From Kitasatospora setae KM-6054 (GTDB taxonomy: Bacteria; Actinomycetota; Actinomycetes; Streptomycetales; Streptomycetaceae): a stretch of DNA of 64,000 nt. This document shows, one piece after another, positions 17,174 to 25,823 of the stretch (positions within the stretch are counted from its first letter, which is position 1; the number at the start of each line of letters is the position of its first letter). The position numbers were made by a program, and so were the translations under genes. The notes under the pieces were generated by a model. The model was not told the DNA's origin, made no database searches, and was given only the letters and a program-made list of their open reading frames with translations. The stretch covers positions 2,232,001-2,296,000 of the forward strand of contig NC_016109.1 in NCBI RefSeq assembly GCF_000269985.1, written 5' to 3'.

Positions 17174-18136
17174 ATGAACCGCCCCGCCCCCGGCCCCGAC
17201 CCCGACGACCGGGCCGGTGACCGGCCCGACGACCGGCCCGACGACCGGCCGGCCGACCACGACCCGTCCGGCTACGACCCGTCCGGCTACGACGTCCCCT
17301 CCGCGTACGACGGGGAGGACGAGGAGGACGGCGACGAGGCGCTGCGGCGGGAGGCCGGCGAGCAGGAGTCGAGCCGGGCCAGCCGGCACTGGTGGGACCG
17401 GAACGCGGACGACTACCAGGACGAGCACGGCGAGTTCCTCGGCGACGACCGGTTCACCTGGTGCCCCGAGGGCGTCGACGAGGCCGACGTCCGGCTGCTC
17501 GGCGACCCGGCCGAGCTCAAGGGCGCCGACGTGCTGGAGGTCGGCTCCGGCGCCGCCCAGTGCTCGCGCTGGCTGGCCGCCCGGGGCGCCCGCCCGGTCG
17601 CGCTGGACATCTCCTACCGGCAGCTCCAGCACTCCCGCCGGATCGACCTGGGCCGCGGCCTGGAGCCGGTGGCCGTGGTGCAGGCCGACGCCTCGGTGCT
17701 GCCGTTCGCCGACGGCTCCTTCGACCACGCCTGCTCCGCGTACGGCGCGGTGCCGTTCAGCGCGGACACCGCGCGGCTGACGCGCGAGGTGCACCGGGTG
17801 CTGCGGCCCGGCGGGCGCTGGGTGTTCTCGGTGACCCACCCGATCCGCTGGGCGTTCCCGGACGAGCCCGGCGTCGAGGGCCTGACCGCCAGCTCCTCGT
17901 ACTTCGACCGCACCCCGTACGTCGAACAGGACGAGCGGGGCGTCGCCACCTACGTCGAGCACCACCGCACGATCGGCGACCGGGTCCGCGAGCTGGTCGC
18001 CGCCGGGTTCACCCTGCTCGACCTGGTCGAACCGGAGTGGCCCGAGGAGCTGGAGCAGGAGTGGGGCGGCTGGAGCCCGCTGCGCGGACGGCACTTCCCC
18101 GGCACGGCGATCTTCGTCGCCCGCCGGAACGGCTGA
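17174..18136 (+). CDS. Class I SAM-dependent methyltransferase
   Basis: A 320-residue methyltransferase. The first 60 residues are low complexity, encoded by GACGACCGGCCC-type repeats (DDRPDDRPDDRP, PSGYDPSGYD). The SAM fold follows: VLEVGSGAAQCSRW (motif I), VALDIS (motif II), ADASVLPFADGSFDHA (motif III) and VLRPGGRWVF (post-III). ATG 17174 is chosen because AGGTGA precedes it by 8 bases; the GTG at 17162 lies inside that site. It has a conserved position beside rpsA/hrpB in streptomycetes. The acceptor is unknown. HrpB starts 5 bases after it. Confidence 0.85.
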   Translation: MNRPAPGPDPDDRAGDRPDDRPDDRPADHDPSGYDPSGYDVPSAYDGEDEEDGDEALRREAGEQESSRASRHWWDRNADDYQDEHGEFLGDDRFTWCPEGVDEADVRLLGDPAELKGADVLEVGSGAAQCSRWLAARGARPVALDISYRQLQHSRRIDLGRGLEPVAVVQADASVLPFADGSFDHACSAYGAVPFSADTARLTREVHRVLRPGGRWVFSVTHPIRWAFPDEPGVEGLTASSSYFDRTPYVEQDERGVATYVEHHRTIGDRVRELVAAGFTLLDLVEPEWPEELEQEWGGWSPLRGRHFPGTAIFVARRNG

Positions 18137-18141
18137 CCGCG

Positions 18142-20703
18142 GTGCGCCCCGGGGGGCTGGAGCTGCCCGTCCGCGCCGTGCTCCCCGCACTCGCCGCCGC
18201 GCTGGACGAGGGCGGCTCGGCGGTGCTCTCCGCGCCGCCCGGCACCGGCAAGACCACGCTGGTGCCGCTCGCCCTGGCCGGGCTGCTCGACGGCCCGCCG
18301 GCCGCCCCGCGCACCGTCCTGGTCGCCGAGCCGCGCCGGCTCGCCGTCCGGGCGGCGGCCCGCCGGATGGCCTGGCTGCTGGACGAACCGGTCGGCCGCA
18401 CCGTCGGGTTCACCGTCCGCGGCGAACGGCGGGCCGGCCCCGGCACCCGGGTCGAGGTGGTCACCACCGGCGTCCTGCTGCAGCGCCTGCAACGCGACCC
18501 CGAACTGCCCGGCGTGGACGCCGTGGTGCTCGACGAGTGCCACGAACGGCACCTGGACGCCGACACCGCGCTCGCCTTCCTGCTGGACGTCCGGGCCGCG
18601 CTCCGCCCCGAACTGCGGCTGCTGCTCGCCTCCGCGACCGCCGACACCGCCGCCTGGGCCGAACTCCTGGACGGCGCCCCGGTGGTGGCCGCCGAAGGCG
18701 TCTCGCACCCGGTCGAGACGGTCTGGGCCCCGCCGCCGACCGCCGTCCGGCCCGCGCACGGCACCCGGGTCGACCCGGCGCTGCTCGCGCACGTCGCGGC
18801 GACCGTCCGCCGGGCGCTGGCCGAACGCGACGGCGACGTGCTGTGCTTCCTGCCCGGCGTCGGCGAGATCGCCCGGGTCGCCGGGCAGTTGGGCGCGGAC
18901 GGGGTCGAGGTGCTGCAGCTGCACGGGCAGGCCCCGCAGGCCGTGCAGGACGCGGCGCTGGCCGCCGGGGAGCGGCGGCGGGTGGTGCTGGCCACCTCGG
19001 TCGCCGAGTCCTCGCTGACGGTGCCGGGCGTCCGGGTCGTCGTCGACTCCGGGCTGACCCGGGAACCGCGCACCGACCACGCCCGCGGCCTGTCCGCGCT
19101 GGTCACCGTCCGCACCTCGCTGGCCGCCGCCCGGCAGCGGGCCGGCCGCGCCGGACGCGAGGCCCCCGGCACCGTCTACCGCTGCTGGGCCGAGGCCGAG
19201 GACGCCCGCGCCGCCCGCTTCCCCACCCCCGAGATCGCGCTCGCCGACCTCACCTCCTTCGCCCTCCAGGCCGCCTGCTGGGGCGCCCCCGACGCCACCG
19301 GCCTGACCCTCCCCGACGCCCCGCCGCCCGGCGCGCTCGCCGCCGCCCGCGACGTGCTGCGCGCCCTCGCCGCGATCGGCCCGGACGGCCGCCCCACCCC
19401 GCGCGGCCGCGCCATCGCCCGCACCGGCCTGCACCCCCGGCTGGCCCGTGCCCTGCTCGACGGCGCCCCCGCGGTCGGCGCCCGGCGCGCCGCCGAACTC
19501 GTCGCCCTGCTCTCCGAGGAACCCCCGCGCGCCCTCGGCGACGACCTCGCGGAGATCCACCGCACCGTCCGCCGCTCCCCCGCCGACCCGTACGCCCGCC
19601 GCTGGAAGGACGAGACCCGCCGGCTCGAACGCGCCCTGGAGGACACCGCCTCCGGCCCCGGTTCCGGCCCGGTCGGCCCGTCGGACGCCGTCGCGGCCGG
19701 ACTGGTGGTCGGGCTGGCGTACCCGGAGCGGGTGGCCCGGGCCCGGGAGGGCGGGGAGGGTGCGGAGCGCGGCGAGCGCGGCGAGGGGGCGTACCTGATG
19801 GCGTCCGGGACGGCCGCCCGGCTGGGGTCCGGTTCGCGGCTGCCGGCCGGCGGCTGGCTGGCGGTGGCGGTCGCGGACCGGCCCGCCGGGGCGCCGTCGG
19901 CCCGGGTGCTGCGGGCCGTGGCGATCGACGAGGCGACGGCCCGGCGGGCCGCCGCGCCGCTGCTGACGGCCCGCGAGGAGGTGCACTGGTCGGTGCGGCA
20001 GCGCGAGGCGGTGGCCCGCCGGGTGGAGGCGCTGGGCGCGGTCGAGCTGGCGGCGGCGCCGCTCCCCTCGCCCGACCCGGCGCTGCTGCGGGCCGCGCTG
20101 CTGGAGGGCCTGGAGCGGGAGGGCGTCTCGGCGCTGCTGTCTTGGCCGCCGGCCGCGGGCGGGCTGCGCGAGCGGCTCGCGTTCCTGCACCGGGCGGTCG
20201 GCGACCCGTGGCCGGACGTCTCGGACGGCGGGCTGCTGGCCGCCGCCGGGCAGTGGCTGGAGCCGGAGCTGTCCCGGGCCCGCCGCCGGGCCGACCTGGA
20301 GCGGATCGACACCGCGACCGCGCTGCGGCGCCTGCTGCCCTGGGCGAGCGGCCAGGCCGGACGGCTGGACGAACTCGCCCCGGAGCGGATCACCGTCCCG
20401 AGCGGCAGCCGGGTCCGGGTCGACTACGCGACCGACCCGGACCGGCCGGTCCTCGCGGTGAAGCTCCAGGAGCTGTTCGGCTGGTCCGCCGCCCCGGCCC
20501 TGGCGGGCGGCCGGGTCCCGCTGACCGTCCACCTGCTCTCCCCGGCCGGCCGCCCGGCCGCCGTCACCGGCGACCTGGCCGGCTTCTGGCGCGAGGGCTA
20601 CCGGGCCGTCCGCGCCGACCTGCGCGGCCGCTACCCGCGCCACCCCTGGCCCGAGGACCCGACCACCGCCGAACCCACCCGCCGGGCCAACCCGCGCAGG
20701 TGA
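18142..20703 (+). CDS. hrpB: ATP-dependent RNA helicase HrpB
   Basis: An 853-residue DEAH-type helicase. Walker A APPGTGKTT is at residues 31-39, the DEAH-box variant DECH at 131-134, SAT at motif III (LLLASATA), QRAGRAGR at motif VI. A HrpB-specific C-terminal domain ends with the characteristic RYPRHPWPEDP...PTRRA. The biochemical role of HrpB is poorly known (RNA remodelling). The GTG at 18142 follows the methyltransferase stop by 5 bases and fits the start of homology, though no clear ribosome binding site is visible; translational coupling is likely. Confidence 0.92.
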   Translation: MRPGGLELPVRAVLPALAAALDEGGSAVLSAPPGTGKTTLVPLALAGLLDGPPAAPRTVLVAEPRRLAVRAAARRMAWLLDEPVGRTVGFTVRGERRAGPGTRVEVVTTGVLLQRLQRDPELPGVDAVVLDECHERHLDADTALAFLLDVRAALRPELRLLLASATADTAAWAELLDGAPVVAAEGVSHPVETVWAPPPTAVRPAHGTRVDPALLAHVAATVRRALAERDGDVLCFLPGVGEIARVAGQLGADGVEVLQLHGQAPQAVQDAALAAGERRRVVLATSVAESSLTVPGVRVVVDSGLTREPRTDHARGLSALVTVRTSLAAARQRAGRAGREAPGTVYRCWAEAEDARAARFPTPEIALADLTSFALQAACWGAPDATGLTLPDAPPPGALAAARDVLRALAAIGPDGRPTPRGRAIARTGLHPRLARALLDGAPAVGARRAAELVALLSEEPPRALGDDLAEIHRTVRRSPADPYARRWKDETRRLERALEDTASGPGSGPVGPSDAVAAGLVVGLAYPERVARAREGGEGAERGERGEGAYLMASGTAARLGSGSRLPAGGWLAVAVADRPAGAPSARVLRAVAIDEATARRAAAPLLTAREEVHWSVRQREAVARRVEALGAVELAAAPLPSPDPALLRAALLEGLEREGVSALLSWPPAAGGLRERLAFLHRAVGDPWPDVSDGGLLAAAGQWLEPELSRARRRADLERIDTATALRRLLPWASGQAGRLDELAPERITVPSGSRVRVDYATDPDRPVLAVKLQELFGWSAAPALAGGRVPLTVHLLSPAGRPAAVTGDLAGFWREGYRAVRADLRGRYPRHPWPEDPTTAEPTRRANPRR

Positions 20704-20720
20704 CGCCCGGTCCCGGCGCC

Positions 20721-20762
20721 GGGCGCGGGGCTCCGGGCGCGGGGCTCCGGGCGCGGGGCTCC
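20721..20762. repeat. Three exact tandem 14-bp repeats
   Basis: Unit GGGCGCGGGGCTCC at 20721-20734, 20735-20748 and 20749-20762, between the convergent hrpB and GNAT genes. It may serve as a GC-rich pause or terminator-like region; copy number may vary between strains. Confidence 0.8.
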
Positions 20763-20797
20763 GGGCGCCGACGGCGGCCCGGTCAGGTCCGGCCCGG

Positions 20798-21376
20798 TCA
20801 GGTCCAGTGGTCGGCGAGGGCGGCCATGTCGATGTCGTCGATCCACTCGTCGCCCCAGCGCAGCACCTGGCGCCGGACGCCCTCGACCTGGAAGCCGGCC
20901 TTCTCGTAGGCGCGGCGGCCGCGCTCGTTGAAGGCGTAGACGGAGAGCGAGACGCGGTTGAGGCCGAGGGCGCGGAGGGCGTGGTCGGTGAGGAGGCGGA
21001 CGGCTTCGGTGCCGAGGCCGCGGTCGCGGCCGTCGGGGCCGAGGGCGATCCGCAGGTTGCAGGCCCGGTTGGGCTCGTCCCACTCGTTGAGGACGACCTC
21101 GCCGACGCCGCGGCCGGTGGCCCGGTCGACGACGATCAGGTCGAGGCGGTCGGGCTGGTCGTTGCGGGTGGTGTACCAGTCGGTGATCCGGCGTTCCATC
21201 GCCTCGTCCCAGGCGGGGGCGACCGGCGTGTAGGCGTCGGAGGTGTAGCGGAGCACGTCCGGGTCGTTGAGCATGACCCGGAGCATCGGGAGGTCCTCCT
21301 CCGGCCGGACGGGCCGCAGCAGGACCTTCGCACCGAGCAGGGTGGGCTTGTCGGCGAAGGTGGTGGTGGCGGGCAT
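20798..21376 (-). CDS. GNAT-family N-acetyltransferase
   Basis: A 192-residue RimJ/RimL-type acetyltransferase. The acetyl-CoA motif appears as LGPDGRDRGLGTEAVRLLTDHAL (R/Q-x-x-G-x-G/A), followed by LNRVSLSVYAFNERGRRAYEKAGF, the classic GNAT C-terminal half. It carries an acyl group from CoA to an amine, probably a small molecule or a protein N terminus. It lies 53 bases downstream of polA on the same strand. Confidence 0.87.
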   Translation of the reverse strand: MPATTTFADKPTLLGAKVLLRPVRPEEDLPMLRVMLNDPDVLRYTSDAYTPVAPAWDEAMERRITDWYTTRNDQPDRLDLIVVDRATGRGVGEVVLNEWDEPNRACNLRIALGPDGRDRGLGTEAVRLLTDHALRALGLNRVSLSVYAFNERGRRAYEKAGFQVEGVRRQVLRWGDEWIDDIDMAALADHWT

Positions 21377-21429
21377 CCGGCCAGTCTCGGCGGACCGGCC
21401 GGACGCCCGCAACGCGATTACGCCCGCGG

Positions 21430-24165
21430 TCAGTGCGCGGCGGCCTCCCAGTCGGCGCCGGCGCCGACCGAGACGTCCAGCGGGGCGCGCAGCGGGTACG
21501 CGCCGGCCATCTGCTCGCGGACCAGCGCCTCGACCCGCTCGCGCTCGCCGGGGGCGACCTCCAGGACGATTTCGTCGTGCACCTGGAGCAGCATCCGGCT
21601 GGTGAGCCCGGCGGTGCGCAGGGCCTCGTCGACCCGGAGCATGGCGATCTTGACGATGTCGGCGGCGGAGCCCTGGATCGGGGCGTTGAGGGCCATCCGC
21701 TCGGCCATCTCGCGGCGCTGCCGGTTGTCGCTGGTGAGGTCGGGCAGGTAGCGGCGGCGGCCGAGCAGCGTCTCGGTGTAGCCGACGGCGCGGGCCTCCT
21801 CGACCACGTTGTGCAGGTAGTCGCGGACGCCGCCGAAGCGCTCGAAGTAGGTGTCCATCAGGCCCTGGGCCTCGGCGGGCTTGATGCCGAGCTGCTGGGA
21901 GAGGCCGTACGCGGAGAGGCCGTAGGCGAGGCCGTACGACATCGCCTTGATCTTCCGGCGCATCTCGGCGTCGACGTCGGCCGGGGCGACCGCGAAGACC
22001 TGGGAGGCGACGGTGGTGTGCAGGTCCTCGCCGCTGGTGAAGGCCTCGATCAGGGCCTCGTCCTCGGAGAGGTGGGCCATGATGCGCAGTTCGATCTGCG
22101 AGTAGTCGGCGGTGAGCAGCGTCTCGTAGCCCTCGCCGACGACGAAGGCGCGGCGGATGGCGCGGCCCTCCTCGGTGCGGACCGGGATGTTCTGCAGGTT
22201 CGGGTCCTGGGAGGAGAGCCGGCCGGTGGCGGCGACCATCTGGTTGAAGGTGGTGTGGATCCGGCCCTGCGGGGAGACGGTCTTGAGCAGGCCCTCGACG
22301 GTGGTGCGGAGCTTGGCCTGGTCGCGGTGGCGGAGCAGGATGACCGGGAGTTCGTTGGTGGTCTGGGTGGCGAGCCAGGTGAGGGCGTCGGCGTCGGTGG
22401 TGTAGCCGGTCTTGATCTTCTTGGTCTTGGGGAGGCCGAGGTCGCCGAACAGGATCTCCTGGAGCTGCTTGGGCGAGCCGAGGTTGAACTCGCGGCCGGC
22501 GGCGGCGTGCGCCTCCTCGACACAGCGCTGGATCTCGGCGGCGAACTGCGCCTCCAGGCCGCGCAGCCACTCGCGGTCGGCGGCGATGCCGTGGCGCTCC
22601 ATCCGGGCGAGGAGTTCGGCGATCGGCAGTTCCATGTCGTGGAACAGCTCGACCGCGCCGACCTCGGCGAGCCGGGTGTCGAACAGGCCGGCCAGGTCGT
22701 GGACGGCGCGGGCCCGGGTCATCAGGGCCTGGGCGCCGGCCGTCGGGTCGGGCTCGTCGGCGTCGAAGCTGAGCTGGCCGGTCTCGGCCTGGGCGGTGGC
22801 GGGGGCGAGCGAGCGGCCGAGGTACTCCTCGGCGAGGACGTCGAGGGTGAAGGCGCGGCGGCCGGGCTTCTCCAGGTAGGCGGCGAGCGCGGTGTCGGCG
22901 GTGACGCCGGCGAAGCTCCAGCCGCGCTCGGCGAAAGCCCGCATGACCTGCTTGGCGATGTGCAGGGCCTTGGGGCGCTTGGGGTCGGCGAGCCAGGCGG
23001 TGAAGGCGCGGTCGTCGGCCTCGGCGAGCGCGGCGGGGTCGAACCAGGCGGCGGCGGTGCCGGTGGCGAGGGCGATCTGCTCGACCTCGCCGCTGCCGAG
23101 CGCCCAGCTGTAGTCGGCGGCGAGCGCGGTGCGGGCGTCCTCGCCGGTGTGCCGCTCCAGCCAGTCGGCGAGCGCGCCGGGTTCGGTGAGCAGGTCGCCG
23201 TCGACGGCGGGGCCGGTCGGGACCTCGGGGGCGGCGGCGGCCTCGGCGCCGGCCGGGTCGATGCCGGCCACCCGGTCGCGGAAGTTGGGGTTGCGGAACT
23301 CCAGCGCCTCCATCAGCCGGGCGACCTCGTCCTTGTCGAACGGGGCGCGCTCCAACTGGGCGACGCCGAGCGGGAGTTCGACGTCCCGGACCAGCTCGGT
23401 GAGGAAGCGGTTGCGCTTGACCGAGTCGAGGTGCTCGCGGAGCTTCTCGCCGATCTTGCCCTTGACCTCGTCGGCGTGCTCGACCAGCGCGGCGAACGAG
23501 CCGTACTGGTTGACCCACTTCGCGGCGGTCTTCTCGCCGACGCCGGGGATGCCGGGCAGGTTGTCGGACGGGTCGCCGCGCAGGGCCGCGAGGTCCGGGT
23601 ACTGGTCGGGGCGGACGCCGTACTTCTCGGCGACCTTCTCCGGGGTGTAGCGGGTCAGCTCGGAGACGCCCTTGGTGGGGTAGAGCACGGTGACGTCGTC
23701 GGTGACCAGCTGGAGGGAGTCCCGGTCGCCGGTGACGACCAGCACCTCGAAGCCCTCGGCCGCGGCGGCGGTGGCCAGGGTGGCGATGACGTCGTCGGCC
23801 TCGAAGTTCTCGGCGGTGATCCGGGGCACCCGCATGGCGTCGAGGAGTTCGCCGATCAGCGGGATCTGGCTGCGGAACTCGTCCGGCGTGGCGGAGCGGT
23901 TGGCCTTGTACTCGGGGTACTCGGCGGACCGGAAGGTCTGCCGGGAGAGGTCGAAGGCGACCGCGAGGTGGGTGGGGCGCTCGTCCCGCACGGTGTTGGC
24001 CAGCATCGAGGCGAAGCCGTAGACCGCGTTGGTGTGCTGGCCGGTCGCGGTGGAGAAGTTCTCCACCGGCAGGGCGAAGAAGGCCCGGTAGGCCATCGAA
24101 TGCCCGTCCAGCAGCATCAGCCTGGGCCGTCCGGCCGCACTCTTGCTCGCACCCTGTGTCGCCAC
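21430..24165 (-). CDS. polA: DNA polymerase I
   Basis: A 911-residue Pol I. The 5' nuclease domain has LLDGHSMAYRAFFAL, VVTGDRDSLQL and GDPSDNLPGIPGVGEKTA. The middle 3'-5' exonuclease domain lacks the DxE and other catalytic acidic residues (where E. coli has DTET the sequence reads AADYSWA), so proofreading is probably absent, as in other actinomycetes. Polymerase motifs A (DYSQIELR), B (RRKIKAMSYGLAYGLS) and C (VHDEI) are intact. GTG 24165 gives a length close to family norms; homology starts just downstream, and the upstream in-frame ATG at 24285 would overlap the divergent promoter region. Functions in Okazaki fragment maturation and excision repair. Confidence 0.96.
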   Translation of the reverse strand: MATQGASKSAAGRPRLMLLDGHSMAYRAFFALPVENFSTATGQHTNAVYGFASMLANTVRDERPTHLAVAFDLSRQTFRSAEYPEYKANRSATPDEFRSQIPLIGELLDAMRVPRITAENFEADDVIATLATAAAAEGFEVLVVTGDRDSLQLVTDDVTVLYPTKGVSELTRYTPEKVAEKYGVRPDQYPDLAALRGDPSDNLPGIPGVGEKTAAKWVNQYGSFAALVEHADEVKGKIGEKLREHLDSVKRNRFLTELVRDVELPLGVAQLERAPFDKDEVARLMEALEFRNPNFRDRVAGIDPAGAEAAAAPEVPTGPAVDGDLLTEPGALADWLERHTGEDARTALAADYSWALGSGEVEQIALATGTAAAWFDPAALAEADDRAFTAWLADPKRPKALHIAKQVMRAFAERGWSFAGVTADTALAAYLEKPGRRAFTLDVLAEEYLGRSLAPATAQAETGQLSFDADEPDPTAGAQALMTRARAVHDLAGLFDTRLAEVGAVELFHDMELPIAELLARMERHGIAADREWLRGLEAQFAAEIQRCVEEAHAAAGREFNLGSPKQLQEILFGDLGLPKTKKIKTGYTTDADALTWLATQTTNELPVILLRHRDQAKLRTTVEGLLKTVSPQGRIHTTFNQMVAATGRLSSQDPNLQNIPVRTEEGRAIRRAFVVGEGYETLLTADYSQIELRIMAHLSEDEALIEAFTSGEDLHTTVASQVFAVAPADVDAEMRRKIKAMSYGLAYGLSAYGLSQQLGIKPAEAQGLMDTYFERFGGVRDYLHNVVEEARAVGYTETLLGRRRYLPDLTSDNRQRREMAERMALNAPIQGSAADIVKIAMLRVDEALRTAGLTSRMLLQVHDEIVLEVAPGERERVEALVREQMAGAYPLRAPLDVSVGAGADWEAAAH

Positions 24166-24314
24166 GTCACGTCCCGTTCCTGCCGGTTGCACTGCCGCCC
24201 CGATCCTATGGCCCGGCGCCGACATCCCGGGCGCGGCGCGGGGCCTCCCTACCGGCGGGTAGACAGTCGTACGATCGACGCGCACAACGAAGTGAACCCC
24301 GGAACAGGAGCACC

Positions 24315-24767
24315 ATGACCGACGCGGCGCCCGTACTGAAAGTGCCCCAGGACGTGCTGGACCACTTCGCCAAGCTGGGGGTGAGCCCGGAGACCTTCTC
24401 CGGCGGGCACCTGGGCGAGAAGCTGGGCATCACCATCGTCGAGGCCTCCCCGGACCGGGTGGTCGGCACGATGCCGGTGGAGGGCAACCAGCAGCCGTAC
24501 GGGCTGCTGCACGGCGGGGCGTCGGCGGCGCTGGCCGAGACGCTGGGCTCGATCGGCGCGATGCTGCACGCCGGCCCGGGCCGCTACGCGGTCGGCGTGG
24601 ACCTGAACGCGACGCACCACCGCTCGGCCACCTCCGGCCTGGTGACCGGCGTGGCGACGGCGGTGTTCAAGGGCCGCACCGCGGCGACGTACGAGATCGC
24701 GGTGACCGACGACACCGGCCGCCGGATCACCTCCTGCCGGCTGACCTGCATGCTGCGCGACCTCTAG
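24315..24767 (+). CDS. Hotdog-fold thioesterase (PaaI family)
   Basis: A 150-residue single-hotdog thioesterase. The family core NQQPYGLLHGGASAALAETLGSIGA holds the HGG loop and catalytic acid, and VDLNATHHRSATSG the acyl-CoA pocket. ACAGGAG lies 4 bases before the ATG. PaaI/YdiI-type enzymes hydrolyse aromatic or acyl-CoA esters; the substrate is uncertain. Divergent from polA, as in other streptomycetes. Confidence 0.9.
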   Translation: MTDAAPVLKVPQDVLDHFAKLGVSPETFSGGHLGEKLGITIVEASPDRVVGTMPVEGNQQPYGLLHGGASAALAETLGSIGAMLHAGPGRYAVGVDLNATHHRSATSGLVTGVATAVFKGRTAATYEIAVTDDTGRRITSCRLTCMLRDL

Positions 24768-24851
24768 GAGCGCGGCCGCGCCGCACGCGCCCCCTCGGGG
24801 TTTGGCCGGGTCCCGTCAGGGGCAGCCTGGGCTGGACGAGGGGGCGCCGCC

Positions 24852-25532
24852 ATGTCCGGAGAGCGCGAACTGCCGAGCGGCCCAGGGGGGTTCCTCGGCC
24901 CGGTGGAGCCGGGCGAGGGCACCTGGACGGCCCTCGTGCTGCGCCCCGAACCCCCGCCCGAGCCGCCGCCCCGGCTGCTGACCAAACGTCAGATCTGGCT
25001 GCTGGCAAGTTTCTTGCTGCTCCTGGTCCTGGCGCTGACGATCCGGCGGGCGGCGACCTACCCTGAGCAGGCGGCGAACTCACCCCCGCCGCAACGGGTC
25101 CAGCCCTTTCCCTCGCAGTCCGTCCGGGTCGAGTACGGGGGGCCGGCGCCCGGGCCGCAGGACGGCTTCGGCCTGCGGCTGACGGTGCGCAACGCCGGTC
25201 CGGGACCGGTGGACGTGCTGGGGGTGAGCCAGGGCTACCGCGGCCTGGGGGTGTCGGTGTCGGGTTGGCTGCCGCAGACGGTGCCGCCCGGCGGGACGAT
25301 CTCGCTGCGGGTGGGTCTGCGGGTGACCGACTGCTCGGGAGCCCCCGCGGACGCGAGTCTTCCTTACCTCGATGTAACGCTGCGTAACACGCGTGCCATG
25401 GAGACCCTGAGCCAGATCCTCGGCGATTCCTACGCCCGCGACCTTTCGGCGGCGCTGCACTCGGTCTGCGACGGCACCGATAACCGGACGCCGGCGACCA
25501 CTTCCTCCGCGCCGGACAAACCTGTCCGATAG
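24852..25532 (+). CDS. Membrane-anchored protein of unknown function
   Basis: A 226-residue protein: a Pro/Glu-rich cytoplasmic start (residues 1-45), one TM helix (about 48-66, IWLLASFLLLLVLALTI), then an extracytoplasmic domain with beta-rich character (VRVEYGGPAPGP, LRLTVRNAGPGPVDVLGV, SLRVGLRVTDC) and a Ser/Thr-rich tail. Two cysteines (in TDCSG and VCDG) may form a disulfide. GAGGGGG precedes the ATG. The extracytoplasmic part resembles an immunoglobulin-like fold by pattern only. No family was recognised. Confidence 0.7.
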   Translation: MSGERELPSGPGGFLGPVEPGEGTWTALVLRPEPPPEPPPRLLTKRQIWLLASFLLLLVLALTIRRAATYPEQAANSPPPQRVQPFPSQSVRVEYGGPAPGPQDGFGLRLTVRNAGPGPVDVLGVSQGYRGLGVSVSGWLPQTVPPGGTISLRVGLRVTDCSGAPADASLPYLDVTLRNTRAMETLSQILGDSYARDLSAALHSVCDGTDNRTPATTSSAPDKPVR

Positions 25533-25590
25533 TCGGAGATTCCGCTTGTGACCAGCGAGTTGAGGAGGGCGGGCATCCGCTACTCGGGAC

Positions 25591-25612
25591 GGAGCCCGGA
25601 ATTCCGGGCTCC
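25591..25612 (+). terminator. Terminator-like palindrome before livK
   Basis: A perfect 22-bp palindrome (GGAGCCCGG, AATT loop, CCGGGCTCC) followed by GGGGTTTTCG. It is placed to end transcription of the 24852-25532 gene. Confidence 0.65.
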
Positions 25613-25823
25613 ACCTGGGGTTTTCGACCATGATGTGAGATCAACTTCCAGCGTGGTCATAACAAGAGAATCACAGCCTCCCCCGCCCCAGTGCCCCAGC
25701 AGCCGACGGCGGTCTAGAGTCACGCCCAGTCACCGCGCCGTCCGGTTTCCGGACCGGCCCGTCGCGACCCGGCACCGCCAGCCCTGTGCGCGTGTCCTCC
25801 AGATCCAGAAGGAGACCCTCGTC

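Noticed and set aside
20721..20762. CRISPR-like repeats
   Set aside because: Units are adjacent 14-bp GC-rich copies with no spacers and no cas genes.
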